Assembly (NCBI GenBank): GCA_027592975.1
Contig: JAQCJS010000084.1
Location: 1 to 5,736, forward strand
Direction: 5' to 3'
DNA length: 5,736 nucleotides
Source of the DNA: Chloroflexota bacterium
Lineage (GTDB): Bacteria; Chloroflexota; Dehalococcoidia; UBA2979
Shown one piece after another: positions 1 to 5,084 of the stretch. Below the pieces are notes generated by a model. It was not told the DNA's origin, ran no database searches, and was given only the letters and a program-made list of their open reading frames with translations. The stretch's first letter is position 1; each line of letters begins with the position of its first letter. Position numbers and translations under genes: made by a program.

Positions 1-350
1 GTCTGCACGCCAAGCAGGTTGAACTCCGGCTCCGCGACCGCGCGCAGCGCGGCGGCGATCACCGGGAGGTAGCCGGGCCGCGCGCCCGCCATCACCGCGC
101 AGGCGGCGACGTCCCACGCCGTGGGCGCGACGAACGAGGGCATGAGCATGCCGAAGTCGCCGCTCGCCTCGATCGCGCCCGTCGCGAGCATCGCCTCGAT
201 GCGCGCGGCCGTCGGCGGCACGACCGGCAGGCCGTCGCCCAGCCCTGCGCGCTCGATCGCCTCGTTCGCGGCGTCGAAGTCGAGCGCGTCGATGCCGAGC
301 GAGGCGATGCGGTCGCGCAGCGGACGGACATCGAGCGGGGGCGCGGGCAC
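1..350 (-). CDS. Partner C: third, divergent copy of the UGSC-associated partner family (partial, 3' end off window)
   Basis: I read this frame by hand: it has 116 complete codons and runs off the left edge, so only the N-terminal third is seen. It belongs to the same family as the two roughly 370-residue proteins upstream. Shared landmarks are G-D-G-L-P-V-V-P-P-T (residues 38-47), A-V-M-A-G-A-R-P-x-Y-L-P-V-I (85-98) and an F-N-L-x-G-x-Q stretch at the edge, just before the expected S-T-T-H-P-C-G. It diverges in the middle: the R-x-G-E-A-T-V segment of the other copies is replaced by an unrelated stretch. The start is GTG at 350-348, the only plausible start after the preceding TGA and before the conserved block. 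It has no clear Shine-Dalgarno, and with only 15 bases after partner A's stop it is probably translated by coupling or reinitiation. Function is unknown; family membership is fairly sure, but intactness cannot be judged. Confidence 0.8.
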   Translation of the reverse strand, partial: MPAPPLDVRPLRDRIASLGIDALDFDAANEAIERAGLGDGLPVVPPTAARIEAMLATGAIEASGDFGMLMPSFVAPTAWDVAACAVMAGARPGYLPVIAAALRAVAEPEFNLLGVQ

Positions 351-365
351 GTGGCTACCGCGCCG

Positions 366-1469
366 TCATCGGGCGAGGTCGTAGACGGAGCGGATGGGTG
401 TGCCGTCGCGTCGTTCGATGCGGCGGGTGACGGTGTTCGTCATCTCCGCGCTGCCGAAGGTAGGGATCCAGGCGGAGTGCTTTCCGGCGCCGCCCGCGAC
501 GATCACGTTGATCCGTGACCAGTCCTCCGTCAGGCGGATCGCCTCGCGACCGTCGGGCGTACGCACGATCTCCGCGCCGGCGGCGCGCGTCGCCCAGTCG
601 GGGGAGGCCTCGTCCAGCGGGAGGTTCGCGTGCGTGGCCAGGAAGCGCTTCACGTCGTCCTTGCTGTAGCCGTCCTCCGCGATCGTCGCCGCGTGCTCCG
701 GTCCGAAGACGGCCATCGGCTCGCCACCGCCGCGCAGGAACTGGTTGCCGCCGGCCTCGCGCATGGACATCGCCATCGTCGTGAGCAGGCCGAGCGCGGT
801 GATGCTTCCGTGGTCCTGCATGTTGTGCGGCCCCTCGCACGCCATCACGGTGACGGTCGAGTCGTTGAGCGCGAAGCCCTTCTCCACGTGGAGCGGCTGC
901 CAGGGGTTGGCGTCCTCGTTCTCGGCGGCGCAGAAGGCGATCTTCGCGGGGGTGCCCATGGTGCTGCGGTCGCCGTCGCCCGGCGTGCCGCCGCCGATGT
1001 TCAGCATGACGAGGCGCATCGTCCGGCCGATGGTCATGTTCGCCCGCCAGCCCTGCCCGAAGCAGTTGTAGCCGTGGTTCACGTTCAACTCGCGTCCCAC
1101 CGGGCCGTTCACCAGCACGAACACGCCGCACGGGTGGGTGGTGGACTGCATCCCGTTGAGGTTGAACGGCTCCTCCGCGATCGCCTGCACGGCGGTCAGG
1201 ATCACCGGCAGGTACTCCGGCCGAGCGCCCGCCATCACGGCGTTCACCGCGATCCGCTCCACGGTGGCCTCGCCGTTGCGAGGCGCGAGCGTCGCGATCA
1301 CCTCGTCCGGGTCGCGGTCGATGTACCGGTACATCGCGCGGACGCGGTCGGGCGTCGGCGGGATGATCGGCAGCCCGTCGGTCCACCCCTGCGTCTCAAA
1401 GAACTCGTTGACTGCCTCGATCGAGTCGTCGATCTCGACGAGCGGCGGGAAGTCGAGGTTCTGCGGCAT
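366..1469 (-). CDS. Partner A: conserved UGSC-associated protein of about 367 aa, function unknown
   Basis: A soluble 367-residue protein with no signal peptide or membrane segment visible. I do not recognise a named enzyme family. It is clearly homologous along its length to partner B (4115-3000). Shared blocks in order are T-D-G-L-P-I-I-P-P-T (30-39), G-E-A-T-V-x-x-I-A-V-N-A-V-M-A-G (66-81), S-T-T-H-P-C-G-V-F (109-117), the C-F-G segment near 136, P-A-K-x-A-F-C near 180, E-G-P-H-N (212-216), R-G-G (246-248), G-P-E-H-A (256-260) and A-G-G-x-G-K-H-S-A-W (325-334). Cys114, Cys136 and Cys180 are kept in both copies and are candidate redox or metal-binding residues. The ATG at 1469 follows GAGG and lies 19 bases after UGSC-2, repeating the UGSC-then-partner order seen upstream. 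The partner probably forms a complex with UGSC or supplies its substrate site; that is inferred from gene order only. Confidence 0.9.
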   Translation of the reverse strand: MPQNLDFPPLVEIDDSIEAVNEFFETQGWTDGLPIIPPTPDRVRAMYRYIDRDPDEVIATLAPRNGEATVERIAVNAVMAGARPEYLPVILTAVQAIAEEPFNLNGMQSTTHPCGVFVLVNGPVGRELNVNHGYNCFGQGWRANMTIGRTMRLVMLNIGGGTPGDGDRSTMGTPAKIAFCAAENEDANPWQPLHVEKGFALNDSTVTVMACEGPHNMQDHGSITALGLLTTMAMSMREAGGNQFLRGGGEPMAVFGPEHAATIAEDGYSKDDVKRFLATHANLPLDEASPDWATRAAGAEIVRTPDGREAIRLTEDWSRINVIVAGGAGKHSAWIPTFGSAEMTNTVTRRIERRDGTPIRSVYDLAR

Positions 1470-1488
1470 GGGGCCTCGCGTGATCGGT

Positions 1489-2013
1489 CTACTGGTGAAG
1501 GAGCATGGCGGCGACCGCCGCCGCCGCGGCCTCTACCTTTGCCAGCGCCTGCTCCTCCGGCACGCCGCCCAGCGGGTGCGTGATCGTGAAGATGCGCAGA
1601 TCCGGGAAGCCCATGGCGCGCGCTTGCAGGTGCGCCAGCTGCTCGAACTCATCGGTCGCCAGCGTGACCGTGAGCACCCCTCGCTTCTCGAGCTCGACGG
1701 CGGCGTGGATACTCCACGCCGTGCAACTCCCTCAGTCGGCACTCCCGAGGAGCACCCAGTCCGAGGTGCTCACAAGCTCCTCGATGACCTCGGGCTTCGC
1801 GGGGCCGGTGGTGACCTTGTGGCCGACCATCGTCTTGATGCAGCCGTAGTCCTGCGAGAGCCGATCCGCGATCGCGGAGAGCACCAGCTCGGCGTGTTGC
1901 TTCTGGTTCGTCAGGATGCCGACGCGCGACTCGCGCAGGTCGGGCATCTCCGCGATCGACTCCTGCGAGGCGGGAGCGCCCGCGGTCGGGTTGTGCACCG
2001 TGATCTTCGCCAT
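1489..2013 (-). CDS. UGSC-2: UGSC-family selenoprotein, Sec encoded by TGA at 1734-1732
   Basis: Reading TGA at 1734-1732 as Sec gives one 174-residue protein. If it were read as stop, the product would be only 93 residues and the conserved C-terminal half would be lost. Landmarks are G-I-L-T-N-Q-K (32-38), K-V-T-T-G-P (66-71), L-L-G-S-A-D-U-G-S-C (Sec94, Cys97), W-S-I-H-A-A (100-105), T-D-E-F (120-123) and H-P-L-G-G (146-150). All recur in UGSC-1, and similarity continues across the TGA in the same frame. Family knowledge: UGSC proteins are a known bacterial selenoprotein family of unresolved biochemistry, with Cys variants. The Sec-x-x-Cys pair implies thiol/selenol redox chemistry in the cytoplasm. 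The ATG at 2013 has a strong GAGGAGG seven bases upstream. It follows the thioredoxin-reductase-like gene by 39 bases and precedes partner A. The substrate is unknown. Confidence 0.9.
1701..1734 (-). promoter_or_regulatory. SECIS-like stem-loop downstream of the UGSC-2 Sec codon
   Basis: After TGA (1734-1732) and ten spacer bases, the minus strand reads CGGCGTGGA, loop GTA, TCCACGCCG: a perfect 9-bp stem (1721-1713 pairing with 1709-1701) closed by a three-base loop. The loop's first base, G, is position 20 after the TGA. Bacterial SECIS elements are coding-region hairpins just after the UGA, with a G at the start of a small apical loop roughly 16-37 bases downstream, and they are bound by SelB. 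This element fits. The arms also encode the conserved W-S-I-H-A, so protein and RNA constraints overlap. Folding and SelB binding are predicted by eye only. Confidence 0.8.
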
Positions 2014-2052
2014 CCCCGTGCCTCCTCGGCTGCCGGGGCGATGGTACGCCCG

Positions 2053-2985
2053 TTACCGGCCCCGCAGGTAACGCACCGCGGCGATCGCGGCGGTCGCGCC
2101 GTCGCCCGCCGCGGACACGAGCTGGCGCGCGGAGCGCTGCCGGATGTCGCCCGCGGCGAACAGCCCCGCGCGCTCCGTCGCCATCTCCAGATCCACGGGG
2201 ATGTGGCCCGCCGCGTCCAGCGTGATCAGCGCGCTGACGAGGCTGGTGTTGGGCAGCAGCCCCACGTACACGAACAACCCGCGGGCCTCGATGCGATCCG
2301 CCGCGCTGTTCGCATCGACCGGCTGCACCGTCACTGCCTCCAGCGCCGCGTCGCCGTGGAGCGCGGTGACGAGGTGGCCGGGCAGGACGCGCACGTTCGG
2401 CAGCGCGCGCAGGCGCTCGGCGGTGGCACGCGAGCCGCGGAGCGCCTCGCCACGCGTGACCACGGTGATCGAACGCACGGTGTCGGCGAGGTGCAGCGCC
2501 TCGTCGATCGCGGAGTCGCCGCCGCCCGCGACGACGACGTCCTGGTCGCGGAAGAACTCGCCGTCACAGGTCGCGCAGTACGACACGCCGCGCCCCTCCA
2601 GCCGCTCCTCGCCGTCGATCCCGAGGCGCGCGAGGCGTGAGCCGGTCGCAATGATCACGGCGCGGGCCGTGACCTCGCCAGCGTCGGTCTGGAGAAGGTA
2701 CTCCGGCCCGCCGCCGGTCACGTCGAGGGCGATCGCCTGCACCTCGCCGAACTGGACGCCGCAGCCGGCCTCCATCGCCTGCTCCGCGATGCGCGGGCCG
2801 AGTTCGTACGCGTTCACGCCGCCGGGGAAGCCGGGGAAGTTCTCGATGCGGCCGGCAGTGTTCAACTGGCCGCCCGGCCCCATGCGGTCGTACATGGACA
2901 CGCTCAGGCGCTCGCGGGCGGCGTACAGCCCCGCGGTCAGTCCCGCGACGCCCCCGCCGACGATTGCCAGGTCGAGATCAGCCAT
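2053..2985 (-). CDS. trxB: Thioredoxin reductase-like FAD/NAD(P)-dependent disulfide reductase
   Basis: A 310-residue flavoprotein of normal low-molecular-weight TrxR length. It has an FAD-binding G-G-G-V-A-G (10-15), G-G-Q-L-N-T-A (38-44), E-N-F-P-G-F-P (48-54), the active-site pair C-A-T-C (Cys137/Cys140), a nucleotide-binding G-G-G-D-S-A (154-159), the FAD-domain motif G-L-F-A-A-G-D (274-280) and the C-terminal R-Q-L-V-S-A-A-G-D-G. The family transfers electrons from NADPH through FAD to thioredoxin. One oddity: the H-R-R-x-x-x-R signature that grips the NADPH 2'-phosphate reads T-R-G-E-A-L-R (177-183), so nucleotide or donor preference may differ. The ATG at 2985 follows GAGGGGG and lies 14 bases after partner B; the frame stays open further upstream, but that extension is partner B read out of frame. 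Its place between the two UGSC modules suggests it feeds electrons to the selenoproteins. No thioredoxin gene is in the window. Confidence 0.93.
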   Translation of the reverse strand: MADLDLAIVGGGVAGLTAGLYAARERLSVSMYDRMGPGGQLNTAGRIENFPGFPGGVNAYELGPRIAEQAMEAGCGVQFGEVQAIALDVTGGGPEYLLQTDAGEVTARAVIIATGSRLARLGIDGEERLEGRGVSYCATCDGEFFRDQDVVVAGGGDSAIDEALHLADTVRSITVVTRGEALRGSRATAERLRALPNVRVLPGHLVTALHGDAALEAVTVQPVDANSAADRIEARGLFVYVGLLPNTSLVSALITLDAAGHIPVDLEMATERAGLFAAGDIRQRSARQLVSAAGDGATAAIAAVRYLRGR

Positions 2986-2999
2986 GGGACGCCCCCTCG

Positions 3000-4115
3000 C
3001 TACGCCTCCAGCGTACGGAGCGGGGTGCCGTCGGCGCGAGCGATGACGCGCGTGACCGGGAGTGTCTGATTGCCGAAGGTGGAGACCCATGCGGAGTGCT
3101 TGCCCGGGCCGCCCGCCACCACCACATGCAGATCCTCGGGCCGGTCGATCACCGGGTAGTCGAGGTCGGGGCGGTCGGCCTCCGCCTCGAGCCCTGCGGG
3201 GAGCCGCACGCGGTAGGCGTCGCGGAACCACGGGTCGAGCTTGGCGGAGGGGTAGACCGCGCGCTCGTGGATGAAGCGCTGGATGTCCTCGATGCTCACG
3301 CCGTCGGCGGCGATCGTGTCCGCATGCTCGGGACCGAGGATCAGCAGGGGCTCGCCGCCTCGGAACAGGTTGTTGCTGCCGGCCTGCCCCATGGATCCCG
3401 CGATCGTCAGCAGGATGCCTTCGGCGGTGTTGGCGCCGTGCTCCTGGATGTTGTGCGGGCCCTCGCCGCCGAAGACGGTCACCGTGCTCACGTCCGCCTC
3501 GAAGCCCTTGCGGACGTGGTACGGCCCCCACGGGTTCACCGGGGTGTCCTCCAACTCCGCGCAGCAGAACGCGAACTTCGCCGGGGAGCCCTGCGTCGCG
3601 CGGTCGCCGGTGCCCGGCCACGCGCCCGCGACGTTCAACTGCACGAGGCGGATCGCGCGGCCGAGGGTGGCGTTCGCCGGGAAGCCGGGGCCGAAGCAGC
3701 CGGGGCCGTTCTCGATCCCCGCCTCCCGCGCCAGCGGGCCGTTGACCAGCAGGAAGACGCCGCAGGGGTGTGTCGTCGAGTTAATCGACGCGATGTTGAA
3801 CGACACGTCGCAGATCGCGTCCCACGCGGCAAGCAGGATCGGGAAGAGCCGAGGCTCCAGTCCCGCCATCACGGCGTTCACCGCGATCGCGTGCACGGTC
3901 GCCTCGCCCTGCCGGGGCGGGAGGATCCCGACGATCTCGAGGGGATTCCGGTCGGTGTGGGCGAGCATCTCCGCGACGCGCGACTCGGTCGGCGGGATCA
4001 CGGGGAGGCCATCGGTCATGCGCTGCGCGGCGAGCGTGCGAGCGAACGCCGCGATGTCTTCCGGGGCGTCGATCAGGTCGGCGGGGCACCCTCGGCGAGT
4101 GCGTTCCGAGGTCAC
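3000..4115 (-). CDS. Partner B: conserved UGSC-associated protein of about 371 aa, function unknown
   Basis: A 371-residue homologue of partner A with the same blocks: T-D-G-L-P-V-I-P-P-T (34-43), G-E-A-T-V-x-x-I-A-V-N-A-V-M-A-G (70-85), S-T-T-H-P-C-G-V-F (113-121), C-F-G near 140, P-A-K-F-A-F-C-C (178-185), E-G-P-H-N (218-222), R-G-G-E-P (252-256), G-P-E-H-A (261-265) and A-G-G-P-G-K-H-S-A-W (334-343). Cys118, Cys140 and Cys184 match the three shared Cys of partner A; Cys10, Cys102 and Cys185 are extra. It starts at GTG (4115-4113), whose last two bases and the next base form the junction with the TGA stop of UGSC-1 (GTGA overlap), so its translation is probably coupled to completion of the selenoprotein. 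No signal peptide or membrane span is seen. I do not recognise an enzyme family; a role as catalytic or structural partner of UGSC-1 is inferred from this tight linkage and its repetition downstream. Confidence 0.9.
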   Translation of the reverse strand: MTSERTRRGCPADLIDAPEDIAAFARTLAAQRMTDGLPVIPPTESRVAEMLAHTDRNPLEIVGILPPRQGEATVHAIAVNAVMAGLEPRLFPILLAAWDAICDVSFNIASINSTTHPCGVFLLVNGPLAREAGIENGPGCFGPGFPANATLGRAIRLVQLNVAGAWPGTGDRATQGSPAKFAFCCAELEDTPVNPWGPYHVRKGFEADVSTVTVFGGEGPHNIQEHGANTAEGILLTIAGSMGQAGSNNLFRGGEPLLILGPEHADTIAADGVSIEDIQRFIHERAVYPSAKLDPWFRDAYRVRLPAGLEAEADRPDLDYPVIDRPEDLHVVVAGGPGKHSAWVSTFGNQTLPVTRVIARADGTPLRTLEA

Positions 4116-4654
4116 GCGGGCTCTCCACTCGTCAGCTGCGCGATCAACTCGGCCACGGTGGGCTGCGCCTTCTCGATGACCGCCGCCGGTTTGATGCCGC
4201 CGATCGGGTGCGGGATCGCGAGCCGGTGCAACTCGGGCAGGCCGCGCTGGACCGCCTCCAGCCGCACAAGTTCGGCGAACTCATCCGTGCCGATGACCAC
4301 GGCCGGGATGCCTTCGGATTCCAGGAGGACGGCGGCGTGGACACTCCACGTCGTGCAGGATCCTCAGTCGGCTGACCCGACCAGCACGAAGTCGCAGTCC
4401 CGCAGCCGCTCCATGTTCCGGCGGCTGGGCGGCCCCGCGATCGGCTTGTCCTCGATCACGACGTCGCCGAGGTCCACCTCGGAGCGCATCGCCTCGACCA
4501 TGGAGGTGAGCAGCAGGCGGACGTTCGGCTTGCGGTTCTCCAGGATGCCCGGACGCAGGCCGGCGAGCGAGCGGGGCCGCTGCGCCAGCGTCCGCTCCTG
4601 CGCGAAGACGTGGCCGCGCGGATCGAAGATGCGGATCGTCGGTTCGTCAGGCAT
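4112..4654 (-). CDS. UGSC-1: UGSC-family selenoprotein, Sec encoded by TGA at 4366-4364
   Basis: Reading TGA at 4366-4364 as Sec gives a 180-residue protein. Landmarks are G-I-L-E-N-R-K (36-42), K-P-I-A-G-P (70-75), L-V-G-S-A-D-U-G-S-C (Sec97, Cys100), W-S-V-H-A-A (103-108), G-I-P-A-V-V-I (115-121), T-D-E-F (123-126) and H-P-I-G-G (149-153). The second half aligns with UGSC-2 in the same frame, which argues for recoding rather than a split pseudogene. The pattern of a hydrophobic strand, a U-G-S-C turn, a helix and a second strand suggests an alpha/beta fold with Sec at a strand end; this is an inference. The ATG at 4654 has GAGGAG six bases upstream, and the gene follows the Rdx gene by 54 bases. 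It ends with a normal TGA inside the GTGA overlap with partner B, so the same codon is Sec internally and stop at the end. Substrate unknown. Confidence 0.92.
4336..4366 (-). promoter_or_regulatory. SECIS-like stem-loop downstream of the UGSC-1 Sec codon
   Basis: After TGA (4366-4364) and 13 bases, the minus strand reads CGTGGA, loop GTG, TCCACG: a 6-bp stem (4350-4345 pairing with 4341-4336), extendable by two pairs past one A-C mismatch. The first loop base, G, is position 20 after the TGA, exactly as in the UGSC-2 hairpin. Size, spacing and the loop G agree with bacterial SECIS rules. The lower stem is weaker than that of UGSC-2, which has G-C where this one has A-C. Assigned by eye without an energy calculation. 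Confidence 0.75.
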
Positions 4655-4708
4655 GGGCGGCTCCTCGTGGGCGCATCCTACGGCACAACGAGGCGGCAGG
4701 GGGCCGGA

Positions 4709-4960
4709 CTAGGCGAGCCGCTCGTAGATGACCGCCTTCAGCTCGTCCACGTCGGGGTGCCGGTCTTCGGCGGCCTTGCTGAACACGACCTCGCCGTTCA
4801 CCTTCCACTCGTGGCGGCCACCGCCGGAGGGGATGATCGTCACCCGCTTCACGTCGTGCTGGATGTCGCCCATGACCTCGCCCAGGAGCCACGCGACGCG
4901 CGGGTAGTAGCCGCACTCCGCGCAGTACTCGATGGAGATGTCCAGTCCACTGTCGTTCAC
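4709..4960 (-). CDS. Rdx-family (SelW/SelT/SelH-like) thioredoxin-fold redox protein, CxxC form
   Basis: An 83-residue protein of typical Rdx length. It begins with a beta strand leading to I-E-Y-C-A-E-C-G-Y (10-18; Cys13 and Cys16), followed by a helix, a G-G-G turn (46-48), V-N-G-E-V-V-F-S-K (54-62) and a C-terminal H-P-D-V-D-E-L helix. This matches the Rdx/SelW family, whose animal members carry CxxU in place of CxxC; they are small thioredoxin-fold proteins thought to act in thiol redox reactions. The start is GTG at 4960-4958, four bases after AGGAGG. An ATG two bases nearer that ribosome site opens a different frame with no family similarity, and an in-frame upstream extension to 5068 adds only an Arg/Pro-rich tail. 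It lies 54 bases before UGSC-1 and may be its electron donor, an inference from position. Its TAG stop is at 4711-4709. Confidence 0.85.
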   Translation of the reverse strand: MNDSGLDISIEYCAECGYYPRVAWLLGEVMGDIQHDVKRVTIIPSGGGRHEWKVNGEVVFSKAAEDRHPDVDELKAVIYERLA

Positions 4961-4976
4961 GCATCCTCCTCGGCTC

Positions 4977-4996
4977 CGGCGCGGAGCATAGCGCCG
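4977..4996 (-). repeat. Small GC-rich inverted repeat in the Rdx leader
   Basis: CGGCGC (4977-4982) and GCGCCG (4991-4996) can pair as a 6-bp stem with an eight-base loop. It sits just upstream of the AGGAGG of the Rdx gene, so it could influence access to that site. In sequence this GC-rich, such repeats often occur by chance, and nothing else supports a function. Confidence 0.25.
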
Positions 4997-5043
4997 CGGA
5001 GGTCGGGAGGCGGGAGCGTCGCGGTGCCGGGTGGGTAGTGCGA

Positions 5044-5067
5044 TGGGCGGACGGCGCGTCCCGCCCA
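5044..5067 (-). repeat. Inverted repeat downstream of the hemerythrin gene, possible weak terminator
   Basis: TGGGCGG (5044-5050) and CCGCCCA (5061-5067) form a perfect 7-bp stem around a ten-base loop, starting 18 bases after the hemerythrin stop codon. No T-run follows in the direction of transcription, so it does not look like a classical intrinsic terminator. It could stabilise the 3' end or attenuate readthrough, separating the hemerythrin gene from the Rdx-UGSC operon. Function is uncertain. Confidence 0.35.
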
Positions 5068-5084
5068 CCGCGCCAGCCCTCGGG

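Noticed and set aside
366..368. TGA at the end of partner A is in frame with partner C, so Sec readthrough could give one fused protein.
   Set aside because: Partner A ends at the same place as partner B (D-G-T-P-x-R plus a short tail), no U-x-x-C context follows, and partner C has its own GTG start and N-terminal block. It is treated as a normal stop.
355..1386. Minus-strand 343-residue open frame over partner A, and a similar one at 3781-4128 over partner B.
   Set aside because: These are Arg/Pro-rich out-of-frame shadows; the overlapping frames have clear paralogue similarity.
1489..2013. UGSC halves as nonsense-mutated pseudogenes or separate small genes.
   Set aside because: The same TGA sits at the same position in two diverged paralogues, with similarity continuing in frame and a hairpin at matched spacing. 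The downstream halves have no convincing start of their own.
2986..3621. N-terminal extension of the TrxR-like protein by 212 residues.
   Set aside because: The extension is partner B read in another frame. ATG at 2985 has a good ribosome site and begins directly at the FAD-binding strand.
2964..4712. Very long plus-strand open frames, including this one and those at 1138-2640 and 630-1583.
   Set aside because: They are antisense to well-supported genes, rich in Arg/Ala/Gly/His as expected of GC-rich shadows, and show no recognisable domain.
4647..4964. Minus-strand ATG frame sharing the AGGAGG site of the Rdx gene.
   Set aside because: It is Arg-rich with no family match, whereas the GTG frame four bases downstream encodes a clear Rdx domain.
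4985..4990. TATGCT on the minus strand as a -10 box for the Rdx-UGSC operon.
   Set aside because: No -35-like hexamer lies at suitable spacing, and a single hexamer is too little evidence.
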